Source of the DNA: Treponema sp. | GTDB taxonomy: Bacteria > Spirochaetota > Spirochaetia > Treponematales > Breznakiellaceae | Direction: 5' to 3' | Length of the DNA stretch: 41,481 nucleotides | Assembly: GCA_031284105.1 (NCBI GenBank) | Contig: JAITAN010000256.1 | Span: 1 to 41,481, forward strand | In this document: in pieces, positions 7,274 to 16,079 of the stretch | How positions within the stretch are numbered: the first letter of the stretch is position 1 | Layout of the letters: every line of letters starts with the position of its first letter | The notes under the pieces: generated by a model | Seen by the model: only the letters and a program-made list of their open reading frames with translations | The model's database searches: none | What the model was told of the DNA's origin: nothing | Made by a program: the position numbers and the translations under genes

Positions 7274-9454
7274 ATGACAGAATTTGCAACCGAAAATTCC
7301 GGATTAAAAGAGGCGCGAAAAAGAATCAAACTTTTTTCAGAATCATGGGATATGGAACTTGACCTTTCCAATCTTGGATTGGAACATTTTCCGGCGGAAC
7401 TCATAGACGTCCCCGACATCGTTCAGGCTCTCAATCTCAGCGGGAATAAACTCGATGAATTACCGCCTGCCATAAGCGCATTTACCGCGCTTGAATCGAT
7501 TGATCTGAGCGGCAACCGGTTTTCAAAGCTGCCGGAAACGATTATCAACTTACAAAATCTCAGAAAGCTCAAGATAAACGATAATGATCTCGTCGAATTA
7601 CCTGAAAACATAGACAGGCTCTTCCTTCTGGAAACCCTTGACGTCAGCCATAACCGGCTCATCCGCCTGCCGGACAGCATTAAAAACCTCCGCAGGCTAA
7701 AAAATTTTGATTTTAACCTAAACAAACTCGCTGAAGTACCGAATTCCGTTAAAAAATTTGCCTATACCAGAAAAACAAACATCTTGACCCATATCAGAAA
7801 ACTTACGGATATGACGGCCGAGTGCGAAGATGTTTTTACCGATGTTTTTTTCGAGAGATCCGCGCCCCACCTCAAAGCCCTTATGGAGCGGTTTCATCTT
7901 ACGCCGGTACAGGCGATTATTTATGCACAGCTTCTTCTGCACTACGATGAGCAATCAATCTCCATCCGTGAAATCGCCTCTGCGATCGGCTTATGCAGCC
8001 TCGAAATGCTTCCCTATCTGAAGGAATTTGATGAACTTGAACGTAAAAAACTCCTTCTTTGTAGGCGTCCGGCTGAGAGTGAACCCGCTACCTACTGCAT
8101 ACCGCCCGAAGTGGTAGAGTCTCTGCGTATGGATAAGCCGTACAAGATCGAAACGTACGAAAATGTGAGTACCGAGACGTTTTTTGAAACGATGGACAAA
8201 TTGTTCGATCAACATGGCAATAGCGAATTGAGTTACGGCGCTTTTGTCACGGAAGTACAAAACTTGATGAATAACAATATGCAGATATCGTTCTGCAAGA
8301 AAATACGAGAAGCGAATCTCGAAACCGCCGATATGGTTCTCCTGCTCAGGTTCTGTCAGCGCCTCGTTTTCTATAATGATGACGCCATCGGCATAAGCGA
8401 TATAGGCGGTATCTTTAATGATGATGTATTCAAAAAATTCGCTCGCTTATTCAGAGAAGGAGAATTCGAGCTTATAAAGCGCGGGTTTGTTGAAATGAAA
8501 GAAAACGGCGAGTATGATGTGGATATCTTTGACGACAGCGAACTATACTCCCTTACGCCGGCGGCAAAGGAGGATTTACTCGGAGAACTCGATCTTAAAC
8601 CGCCGAAAAAGACCGCGGCGAAGAAGGATATCCTCATTCCTTATGGGAGTATTACGGCAAAAAGAATGTTCTACAATAAAAAAGAAGAAGGGCGGATACA
8701 AGAGCTTTTTTCCGTGCTGCGTGCGGATAACTTTAAAGCCGTACAAGTGCGCCTTGCTGAAAAAGGCTTGCGTACCGGCTTTGTCTGCCTTTTTTCAGGA
8801 GCGCCCGGTACCGGAAAGACCGAGACCGCGTATCAATTAGCCCGTGAAGATGAACGCGACCTTATGGCTATCAATATCACGGATATTCAGAGCAAATGGG
8901 TAGGGGAGAGCGAGAAAAATCTGAAAACGGTCTTTGAAAACTACCGTAAAGCCGTTCAAAAGCAGAATCAGGAAGGCAAACAGATACCCATCCTTCTTTT
9001 TAATGAAGCGGACGGCATCATCTCCAAACGTTTTGAATTGGGAAACGCGAGCAGGTCTGTGGATCAGATGATGAACAGCCTCCAAAGCATCATTCTGGAA
9101 GAAATGGAAAAACTGCCCGGCATCCTTATCGCCACGACCAACCTTGTTCAAAACATGGATAAAGCTTTTGAACGCCGTTTTCTGTACAAGATCGAGTTTG
9201 AAAAACCGGACGCCGCCGTGCGCCAAGCCATTTGGCGGAATATGCTGCCCATACTCCATGATGATGAGGCAAAAGCGCTTGCAGTACGTTTTGAATTCTC
9301 CGGCGGACAAATCGAGAATATCACCCGTAAATCAATTACCGATTATGTACTTACCGGTACAGAAACTTCTTTTGAAAAACTACTCAAATTCTGCAAAGAA
9401 GAACAGTCGGCAAAACACGACGAACGGCAAATAGGGTTTACGGTAGGGATATAA
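7274..9454 (+). CDS. leucine-rich-repeat protein with AAA+ ATPase domain
   Basis: The protein has 726 residues with the ATG at 7274, chosen because the promoter -10 ends at 7263; upstream frame extensions (TTG 7196, ATG 7247) overlap the promoter. Residues about 28-160 hold five to six LRRs of about 23 residues (L-x-x-L-x-L-x-x-N-x-L-x-x-L-P). A central helical part (about 165-480) includes a winged-helix-like stretch (SIREIASAIG). The C-terminal AAA+ domain has Walker A GAPGTGKT (from about residue 509), ITDIQSKWVGESEKN, a variant Walker B ILLFNEADG (about 573) with Asn in place of the usual Asp, sensor-1 TTN and the Arg-finger region ERRF. It is cytoplasmic with no signal peptide. The AAA+ part is closest to the spastin/katanin/FtsH-like clade seen in Bacteroidetes proteins. 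The partner and substrate are unknown. It converges on the gene ending at 9463. Confidence 0.85.
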   Translation: MTEFATENSGLKEARKRIKLFSESWDMELDLSNLGLEHFPAELIDVPDIVQALNLSGNKLDELPPAISAFTALESIDLSGNRFSKLPETIINLQNLRKLKINDNDLVELPENIDRLFLLETLDVSHNRLIRLPDSIKNLRRLKNFDFNLNKLAEVPNSVKKFAYTRKTNILTHIRKLTDMTAECEDVFTDVFFERSAPHLKALMERFHLTPVQAIIYAQLLLHYDEQSISIREIASAIGLCSLEMLPYLKEFDELERKKLLLCRRPAESEPATYCIPPEVVESLRMDKPYKIETYENVSTETFFETMDKLFDQHGNSELSYGAFVTEVQNLMNNNMQISFCKKIREANLETADMVLLLRFCQRLVFYNDDAIGISDIGGIFNDDVFKKFARLFREGEFELIKRGFVEMKENGEYDVDIFDDSELYSLTPAAKEDLLGELDLKPPKKTAAKKDILIPYGSITAKRMFYNKKEEGRIQELFSVLRADNFKAVQVRLAEKGLRTGFVCLFSGAPGTGKTETAYQLAREDERDLMAINITDIQSKWVGESEKNLKTVFENYRKAVQKQNQEGKQIPILLFNEADGIISKRFELGNASRSVDQMMNSLQSIILEEMEKLPGILIATTNLVQNMDKAFERRFLYKIEFEKPDAAVRQAIWRNMLPILHDDEAKALAVRFEFSGGQIENITRKSITDYVLTGTETSFEKLLKFCKEEQSAKHDERQIGFTVGI

Positions 9455-9462
9455 AGGCGTTT

Positions 9463-10986
9463 CTACACGTTGAATCTCCCGGACAGCCCATATTCCCACG
9501 CGGTGGGGAATGCGCTGCTTGTAATTTTTATGGTGAACCGGTAGCGTTTTCCCTGTACGGTGGTAGAAAACGAACCGTCAACATTGTCCGCCTTTGCGTG
9601 TATCGTATACCCCGCGCCCACACCTACCTGAAACAAGCCTACGCTGTACACTACCCGTCCGGCGATTCGAGCCGAGTCAAACCGCCACCGTTCCGGTATC
9701 GGATACGGTGAAAAATTCTGTGAGGGATTGTCGGCGGACACGCCCGACAAGGCGCAGGAAAACGATGAACGCAAGTTCCACCAATACGCTCCGATCTCGG
9801 TTTTATAGGTATCTTGTACCTTGTCTTCTTCCGTTGCATCGCGGTTTGCCGAGAGAGCGATGCGGGATATTCTTACCGGCAGCTTCGTCCATACCGGAAA
9901 ACGGTAATATAGCCCCGTCGAACTCCGCTCAAACTTGCCTCCGGCAAAAACGGTACCCGCATCGCAATCAGCTTCGAACAAGTCGCCCAGTCCCAAGGAA
10001 CGGAGGCTTGTACTTACCCTAAAAAGGCTGCTCTTTTTCCCATAATGCTCGATTTTTCCTGCAATGCGTACACTTTGACCAGGAATGCCGCCATCGCTTC
10101 CCACAAAACGATCTCCCGCGCCATCTGCGGCAAAGGAGAAAAGCCACGGTTTTCTCCCGATACGGACGCCGATATTGCCGTATACGCCTCGTCCAAATGC
10201 AGCCGTTTCGGAAAAAGCCCAGTCAGACGAAACGTTTACCCAAGGGCTTGTCCAGAGAAACGCCAATGCAAACAAGTGAAAGCCGCGTTCAGGTAAAGCG
10301 GGCTTTTCCGAAAACCAACCGGACGCGGAGCGAGACCGCAGCTCTTTACCAGTCCAAAACCCCTCTGTACGCAGGGAACTTTTCCGGGTAACCCAAAGTT
10401 CAACGCCGCCGGAAAACGCTGAATTCAAGCGGCCGTCAAGGGTTACCGCCGTAAATCCGGTAATGCCGCTTAGAAAATCAAGCTTGGGGCTCGCAAGGAA
10501 AATGCCGGCTTTTTGTTCCTTTGTTGTGGAATAGCTCTGTATGAGATCGTATCCCGTAGGCTGGTGTTGCTCAACAAACGGCGCCGATCTGCTCCAAGTG
10601 TTCCGCACGCGGGCGGGTAAGCCCCATTCCTCGATCATTCCGTACAGAAGACGGGAACCGGTCTCTTTATGGTATAATCCGGTTCCCCAGTTCAGATTTT
10701 CAGACGTGAACGCCCCAACAGGAAAGGGGTTTCTTTCGAGCAATTCCGTCCGAAGATAAAACGCCTGACCGGGAAGAAAAAAATGCCCATTAATACGGTT
10801 TTCCAGCATTCCGGTCTTCTTATTCACGTCAAACGACAAGGAACCTAAGTAGAACAAGTTGAAAGACGCGGCATTATCTTTTCGTCTGCCGGAAATAGCG
10901 CCGTCAGACCCAGCAGTATCCACACTATCTGCGGGCGCTTCATATAGAAAAATGCAACACATAAACACAACAATGGTTTTCTTCAT
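9463..10986 (-). CDS. probable outer-membrane beta-barrel protein
   Basis: The product is 507 residues with a typical signal peptide (MKKTIVVFMCCIFLYEAPA, probable cleavage near residue 19). The mature part alternates hydrophobic and polar residues in short strands, is rich in aromatic and Gly/Ser residues (VGVGAGYTI, YRFPVWTKLPVRI), and ends in a strand finishing F-N-V, consistent with a barrel. I do not recognise a named family. It converges with the LRR-AAA+ gene, with only 8 bases between the stops, so no separate terminator fits between them. No strong ribosome site is visible before the ATG. Confidence 0.65.
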   Translation of the reverse strand: MKKTIVVFMCCIFLYEAPADSVDTAGSDGAISGRRKDNAASFNLFYLGSLSFDVNKKTGMLENRINGHFFLPGQAFYLRTELLERNPFPVGAFTSENLNWGTGLYHKETGSRLLYGMIEEWGLPARVRNTWSRSAPFVEQHQPTGYDLIQSYSTTKEQKAGIFLASPKLDFLSGITGFTAVTLDGRLNSAFSGGVELWVTRKSSLRTEGFWTGKELRSRSASGWFSEKPALPERGFHLFALAFLWTSPWVNVSSDWAFSETAAFGRGVYGNIGVRIGRKPWLFSFAADGAGDRFVGSDGGIPGQSVRIAGKIEHYGKKSSLFRVSTSLRSLGLGDLFEADCDAGTVFAGGKFERSSTGLYYRFPVWTKLPVRISRIALSANRDATEEDKVQDTYKTEIGAYWWNLRSSFSCALSGVSADNPSQNFSPYPIPERWRFDSARIAGRVVYSVGLFQVGVGAGYTIHAKADNVDGSFSTTVQGKRYRFTIKITSSAFPTAWEYGLSGRFNV

Positions 10987-11014
10987 AATAGTACTAAAGG
11001 AATTTATATGTCCA

Positions 11015-11197
11015 TTACTTTGAGTTTTTTGATTTTTCGACCAATTTTATAATGCGGCGTGTTCCCGGAACTAACATCAGAAACGAGTCGCTCGGTATTC
11101 GGCCTATGTATAGCGCGCTTTCGTTCTCTGTTCCCTCATCAATCGCTCCACCCGCTTTCAGCCTATCTTGAGATAAAACTCCTAAAGCAGCGTCCAC
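11015..11197 (-). CDS. small doubtful ORF upstream of the barrel gene
   Basis: A 60-codon frame with a GTG start reads into protein-like text (YIGRIPSDSFLMLVPGTRR) and ends 28 bases before the 507-residue gene. There is no good ribosome site. It could be a small protein or the tail of a lost gene. Apart from this and the hairpin at 11284-11313, nothing is seen in 10987-11358. Confidence 0.2.
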   Translation of the reverse strand: MDAALGVLSQDRLKAGGAIDEGTENESALYIGRIPSDSFLMLVPGTRRIIKLVEKSKNSK

Positions 11198-11283
11198 TCA
11201 AAAGAATTGTCCCTGAGAAATTATCTACATAATATGCGTCCGCTATTTTCTAACAGATATTCTAAACGTAAAGTCTGTGCGTG

Positions 11284-11313
11284 AAGCAACAACTTAATGG
11301 TCGGTTGTTGCTT
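11284..11313 (-). terminator. perfect 10-bp hairpin after the glycosyltransferase gene
   Basis: AAGCAACAAC and GTTGTTGCTT are perfect inverted copies around a 10-base loop, 45 bases after the leftward glycosyltransferase stop. The T-run is better on the plus strand (CTTTT), so it may serve either direction or be only a stabilising hairpin. Confidence 0.4.
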
Positions 11314-11358
11314 TTGCATACAATCAGGATAAAAAGTGCAATTATAACATAGAAGCGC

Positions 11359-12492
11359 TCATTTTTCCGCCGCCGCTTGAATAATGTCCAGCGTCCGATT
11401 GGTGCACTGTTCCCATGAATAGCTCTTGACCCGCTCAAGTCCCAGTGAACGGCAATTATGGTACACATCATGATTCGTTGCCAGCGTTGTGATCCGGTCT
11501 GCCATATCTTCCGCATCATTCGGGTCAAAGTATAGAGCCGCGTGTTCGGCGGTTTCAGGGAGCGAAGCAGCGCGCGCGCATGCAACAGGAACGCCTGACG
11601 CCATTGCCTCAAGAACACCCATGCCGAAACCTTCGTAGCGGGAAGGAATCACCACCATATCAGCGCCGGCGTACAATTCAGGAAGGTTTTTTGAAGGAAA
11701 ATGACCGGGAAAAAATATATCGGTCTTGTACGCTGACGAAGCCGCCGATGCTCTCACTTTTTCTGCACCATAGCTGTCGCCTCCGGCAAGGATAAGTTTA
11801 TGCGGATAATGGGTTCTTGCTTTGAAGATGTCAAAAGCTTCGATCAGTTTGATGTGGTTCTTTATCGGATACTGAATACGCGAGGTATACAGAATATAAG
11901 GCTGACGGAAACTGAACGGCTGAATCAGTACCACACTGTCCCCGTTTTTAGGACGCGGGTAGAAAACCGTTGTATCAATACCGTCCGGTACCACCTCAAT
12001 GCGAGATTCCTTTACTTTGGCAATATCGATCAGTTCCTGTTTAACAAAATTACTTACCGCGATGATCTTCTCCATTTGACGCAGGATGTTGGGAAACACG
12101 AAGCGGATAATGCTCCCAAACGGCTCTTTCTTCTCACGGATACCCCAATAGGCAGCCATATCGTGTACCGTTCCTATGGTGGGACACGGCGAATTATTGG
12201 GAAGCCGCTTGTGCGCAGCGGGAAAGAAACATGCGTTATAGGCGCGTTTTTTTGCGAATTTAGGGTATTGAAACAGATGCCAACTGAAATTTGCGAGTCG
12301 TCCATTTATAGAACATTGAGAGATAAATTCAAAACGAGGCGCCGCCTCTTTATAGGCAAAGCGGTCGAATTCCCAACCAAATAGTTCATATAGTCCACCC
12401 GACGGTGGAATCCGTTTTAGCAGTTGTAGTAAATATGCCCCAACTGCCGATTTACCTCCTTCACAGGTAAAGGTATCAATCCCTATTTTCAT
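11359..12492 (-). CDS. GT4-family glycosyltransferase
   Basis: This 377-residue retaining glycosyltransferase has the GT-B fold (Glycos_transf_1). The N-terminal donor/acceptor half has the glycine-rich TCEGGKSAVGAY loop and TVHDMAAYW; the C-terminal half has LYTSRIQYPIKNH and the hallmark EGFGMGVLE (E-x7-E) followed by AMASGVPV. It transfers a sugar from a nucleotide donor to an unidentified acceptor in the cytoplasm. GGAGG lies just before the ATG. It follows the GH57 gene with a 12-base gap, so the two form one leftward unit, suggesting glucan or surface-glycan metabolism. Confidence 0.9.
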   Translation of the reverse strand: MKIGIDTFTCEGGKSAVGAYLLQLLKRIPPSGGLYELFGWEFDRFAYKEAAPRFEFISQCSINGRLANFSWHLFQYPKFAKKRAYNACFFPAAHKRLPNNSPCPTIGTVHDMAAYWGIREKKEPFGSIIRFVFPNILRQMEKIIAVSNFVKQELIDIAKVKESRIEVVPDGIDTTVFYPRPKNGDSVVLIQPFSFRQPYILYTSRIQYPIKNHIKLIEAFDIFKARTHYPHKLILAGGDSYGAEKVRASAASSAYKTDIFFPGHFPSKNLPELYAGADMVVIPSRYEGFGMGVLEAMASGVPVACARAASLPETAEHAALYFDPNDAEDMADRITTLATNHDVYHNCRSLGLERVKSYSWEQCTNRTLDIIQAAAEK

Positions 12493-12504
12493 GACGCGCC
12501 TCCG

Positions 12505-14457
12505 TCAATGATACATTCTCATACTGAACTCAGTTTCAACCCGTTCATTTGGTTCTAACGAGATTTGTTTAATAGGCATGATGTTGGTCGATTGGTACAT
12601 ATCAATCAGTTCACCTTCAATAGGGCAAAGCGTTCTCACAGGCAATATATACGCATCAAAGAGTTTGTCCGAAGCGATGATGATGATCACTTCGTTTTTT
12701 ATATCTTGAAATTTGATGCCCTGAACTTGTTCAACTACTTCTCCAATACTAATGGTTTCTTTTATATCAGTGTTGATTTTATAAATCCGCAGGAAGGCAT
12801 CTCCTTCACCGGGAAAAGAGAGATCGATGCTGGGGATAAACGTAAATGTTTCATTGCTTGTTCCCCTGTTGATAAGCGCATAATGAATAGAAAGCGTGCT
12901 TTTTTTAAGCTGATACGTCTTTTCTACTTCTATGTTTCCATACGGAACACTACCATTCACCGGAAGCCTGAAACTGACTTTTCCGTGCGTTTTGTCTACT
13001 TCCACAACCTCAAAAATTTCATTTTTGCAGAAACGGAAAGCATTTTCATCGGGTCCGGCTTCTAAAAAGCCCGTTTGCACGGTCTGCCTCTTTATTTCAT
13101 CGATGCGGTCGACAAATGCCGCCTCAAAAATTGCTCTGGGTGCAAGAATATCTGTCCATGAAGCCCGTTTGCAACAATTTACACCCGCGTCGAGTGAGAA
13201 AGTATCCAAATAGTTCCATGACTTTGGCAAATAATCCAGTTCAAAAACATCCGCTCCTAATGTTTTAACATAGCAATTAATGAGTTCTTCCTGAAAAAGA
13301 TATTCTTCCTTCCCGTCCAGATCAAAGTCAAACGCCATAAGCGAAGGGGTAAATGTCCCTTTTTCCCTGCTTATCTTTTCCGCTTCAAGTAACACCTTAT
13401 AAGCCGCTTTACGTACCGAATGGCGGTAAATACCGCCATTAGAGGTCGGGTAGAATGCATCATAGCCCTGCGCCTTCCAAATTTCTTCCCGTGCGGTACG
13501 TTTCCGGGATTTATCTCCATGAAGCTGGTTGATAAGTACATTTGTGAACATCATCTTCGAATACAAATAATTAGCTTCGGGGTAGTCAATCAGGGATTGC
13601 CGCGGTGATTCATATTTTAGCTGTCCGCGCCGCATGTGTTCCGGCAGTGAAGACAAACTTAAAGACGGAGGAAAATACGCCTTTTTGAGACCGGTCAGCG
13701 TATTGTACACTTTGAGCGGAACGGTAAAATCAACATTTTTTTCAAAACGAGAAATATCCTCAAAAAACATCTGATACGTAATATCTGGCGCTTGTTCCTT
13801 GTTCTCCATAAAAACCTGTTCGGGAAACACACACAGTACACAGGGTTCGTCAGACTTTGTTTGAGCAAGAAGAGTTTCCATAACAAGCGAAGCCCGTTGC
13901 TGCGCGAACAGTAAGTTGAACTTGTTTGATATGGGAAATACGGTGAGTAACTTTCCTTGATCTTCCGTGATGCACGGCGCAGTATCGGGTAGCCCTGCCA
14001 GAGAAAATTGCTCTCCATTAAGGAATGTATAAAGCATACCGCAGTTATTCAGAACGCCAACAAGGTTTTGTTCCCACGCAAACGCCGGTAGTCTGCACCC
14101 TTGTGGTCGTTTGCCGAATTGTTTGCGGAGGTACGTTGTCAGTAACTCGATCTGCCCGATCTTATCGGGCGGCGGAATCAAAGGAAACATAGGCTCGTAA
14201 AAACCACCTCCCAACAATTCTACCTGTTTTTTGGAAATCATGTCCGCAAGAAGCATGAAGAATTCGGGATGCGCCCGTTCCAGCCAGTAGAGAAGTATCC
14301 CGGAATAATGCAAAACCACCGGAATTTGAGGATATTTATATAATGTTGAAATAAACGGCTTGAGGTTCCTCCTGTAAATTTTCTCAAATTCGTCATCGGT
14401 TGTTCCAAAAGGAATATGGTTATGTGAGCCTAGTATAAGACTAACCTTTTTTTTCAT
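12505..14457 (-). CDS. GH57-family alpha-glucan enzyme (4-alpha-glucanotransferase/amylase-like)
   Basis: The 650 residues match the usual length of GH57 4-alpha-glucanotransferases. The first conserved region is HNHIP (12-16), the second LGGGFYEP (82-89), and the third FAWEQ with E129 in the nucleophile position. The C-terminal half is the beta-rich DUF1925/DUF1926 region. It is cytoplasmic with no signal peptide. The place where the acid/base Asp is expected reads CVFPEQVF (about 209-216), without Asp, so activity may be altered or lost; GH57-like proteins lacking catalytic residues are known. GGAGAAAAG precedes the ATG. The end of a decayed IS5-type element lies 15 bases upstream, so its arrival may have changed the promoter. 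It is cotranscribed with the GT4 gene. Confidence 0.88.
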   Translation of the reverse strand: MKKKVSLILGSHNHIPFGTTDDEFEKIYRRNLKPFISTLYKYPQIPVVLHYSGILLYWLERAHPEFFMLLADMISKKQVELLGGGFYEPMFPLIPPPDKIGQIELLTTYLRKQFGKRPQGCRLPAFAWEQNLVGVLNNCGMLYTFLNGEQFSLAGLPDTAPCITEDQGKLLTVFPISNKFNLLFAQQRASLVMETLLAQTKSDEPCVLCVFPEQVFMENKEQAPDITYQMFFEDISRFEKNVDFTVPLKVYNTLTGLKKAYFPPSLSLSSLPEHMRRGQLKYESPRQSLIDYPEANYLYSKMMFTNVLINQLHGDKSRKRTAREEIWKAQGYDAFYPTSNGGIYRHSVRKAAYKVLLEAEKISREKGTFTPSLMAFDFDLDGKEEYLFQEELINCYVKTLGADVFELDYLPKSWNYLDTFSLDAGVNCCKRASWTDILAPRAIFEAAFVDRIDEIKRQTVQTGFLEAGPDENAFRFCKNEIFEVVEVDKTHGKVSFRLPVNGSVPYGNIEVEKTYQLKKSTLSIHYALINRGTSNETFTFIPSIDLSFPGEGDAFLRIYKINTDIKETISIGEVVEQVQGIKFQDIKNEVIIIIASDKLFDAYILPVRTLCPIEGELIDMYQSTNIMPIKQISLEPNERVETEFSMRMYH

Positions 14458-14471
14458 TTTTCCACTTTTCT

Positions 14472-15453
14472 CCTATGGCAAGGCTGATTAATTGCGGGGA
14501 ACCGATTTTGAGGGTGTTTTATCGGACAAGAAGAGAATGCTCCCATGGTAGACTGCTTTTACGCCGTTTAACAGAGCTTTGCCCTCCCCATCCATCCTTT
14601 TCCCTGCTTTCCATGAAAAAAGACGGACTTCCCTCTATCACGCTACCACGGCCCGTTTGACAGGACTCATCGCCCATGCTCATTTCAGCAGAGCCAACGC
14701 TTGCAAACACATATACAACCGCCCGCCGTTCTTCATTATTCCCCGGTATACCACGTTCCCGTATCCGAATAGCCCCTTCACTATATAAAAGATATGCTCC
14801 TCACTTTATGTTTCATCGGCTCCTTATACAACACCGCCTCCCGTTTCCCCTCCGCCCCCTTCCCTTTGTTTATCCGTTACTCCACCTTCGATACACGTTC
14901 ATCTTCCTTTATCTCTTCCCTCTTCTCTATCCCCGGATATCCGGCATCGCATCGGCGTTCACAAGCTCGTCATCTTCCCGTATCAATGTGCCCACTTCCT
15001 CTCTGTCGTTTACATTCGCCGCCGCCGTACCCACACCGTGTAACCATCCCGCTCCCCGCGTCTACTCCTCTATGCGCCTTCATCCAGAAATGCCGTTCGT
15101 TCCCTTTCCTGCACCGATACATTTCCGGTCCCGACTCTTTGCCCCGTTCTTCGTTGATGTCGGCGCCTCTACGGTTATTACGTCTATTATGCTCCTTCTT
15201 TTTTCCAACACGCGGATACATCCTCGGCATGGTTTGTATCCCTTTGGGCGGCCATCCGCGTTTCCCTTGAAAATAAGAGGGGCGTATTTGTTCCTAAAGT
15301 CTTTTCCACGGGACAAGACGTTCCATAGTATCCAAAAATACTTCTCGCCTGCTTATCCGTTTACGCTTCCCGTATTCTAATCCATAAATGTTTGTTACTT
15401 TTCAGGCTCTCTATTCTACTCCATCCATTCCGATTTAATCTGCGCTTCCCTAG
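14472..15453 (-). mobile_element. decayed IS5-group insertion sequence, copy A
   Basis: The ends are imperfect inverted repeats: CTATGGCAAGGCTGATTAAT at the left, and on the other strand CTAGGGAAGCGCAGATTAAA at the right. CTAG/CTAT fits the YTAR-like target of IS5 elements. The length of about 980 bp is shorter than IS5 (about 1.2 kb). The inside is a leftward transposase fossil. The left 330 bases recur at 23074-23440. Confidence 0.8.
14638..15395 (-). pseudogene. IS5-group DDE transposase fossil
   Basis: Reading leftward and changing frame where needed, the order of IS5 transposase motifs is preserved: GLEYGKRKRISRREVFLDTM and VPWKRL at the N-terminus, GKRGWPPKGIQTMPRMYP, then after an internal deletion (about 70 residues of the IS5 protein missing) VITVEAPTSTKN, KGNERHFWMKAHRGVDAGSG, TAAANVNDREEVGTLIRED, NADA, GYPGIEKREEIKEDERVSKVE, and the C-terminal FYIVKGLFGYGNVVYRGIMKN. 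Several frameshifts and in-frame stops make it non-functional. The plus-strand frames here are antisense artefacts. Nothing else is seen between 14458 and 15479. Confidence 0.9.
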
Positions 15454-15479
15454 CTATTGGCTAATTGGTTCATGCGTGT

Positions 15480-16079
15480 TCAAGCCGCACTCAAAACACG
15501 TAGCAGGAGCGCTGTAGTTGAAGTGAAAACAAGCGATAAAAAACCCATAGATATAAGCCGTAACGGTTTTCCTCGTAAAAATATAGGTACAGCTTCAATA
15601 GAAGAGCGTTTTTGAATTTCATTTAATATAAGGATTGAAAACAGAACCCCTAAAGAGAAACTCAAGGAAATAATACAAGCCTCCACTATGGTTGAGGCTA
15701 TATGCATCGTAAACAGCAGCGCCGTAAATGCAAGCCCATCGTATGCCGTTACCGCACTGAACAGCTTCCTTCGCGGAACGAGGTGCGGGGTAAAACGATC
15801 CGCCGCGAATTCAAGTGCCCAACAGAAAAGTATAGAAAATGGGAATAAAAGAACGTCCTTAAAAAGAATAGAAAAAAACGGTCTCGTAATATAAAAAAAC
15901 AAAGTCCAGAGCACAAAAACTGTTATAAACAACACGCCGGCTTGAAAGAAAGGCAATGGACAAGCGCTGTTTGTGGTACGATCTCCATCTTCCGATAGGT
16001 CATGAATTCCCAATCCAAACTGAACTATCAGATTAAGAGAAAGACTTGCGAAAAGAGCCAGTGATACTAAGGCTATCAT
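15480..16079 (-). CDS. rnfA: RnfA-like membrane subunit lacking the cluster cysteines
   Basis: The 199-residue product has about six membrane segments and the RnfA C-terminal signature (RSSIEAVPIFLRGKPLRLISMGFLSLVFT aligns with the A-D-V-P-x-x-F-R-G region of RnfA). RnfA and RnfE form the inverted membrane pair that holds a [2Fe-2S] cluster and transports the ion. Where classical RnfA has LGLCP, this protein has FGLGI (G24), and where it has TTNCA, this has TAYDG (Y113), so both cluster cysteines are absent. It is the last gene of the operon; its ATG overlaps the rnfE stop as TAATG. Assignment rests on order and alignment by eye. Confidence 0.75.
   Translation of the reverse strand: MIALVSLALFASLSLNLIVQFGLGIHDLSEDGDRTTNSACPLPFFQAGVLFITVFVLWTLFFYITRPFFSILFKDVLLFPFSILFCWALEFAADRFTPHLVPRRKLFSAVTAYDGLAFTALLFTMHIASTIVEACIISLSFSLGVLFSILILNEIQKRSSIEAVPIFLRGKPLRLISMGFLSLVFTSTTALLLRVLSAA

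Noticed and set aside
14676..15380. 234-codon plus-strand frame in the IS5 fossil
   Set aside because: It is antisense to ordered transposase motifs, is rich in Pro, Ser, Phe and Arg, and lacks a ribosome site.
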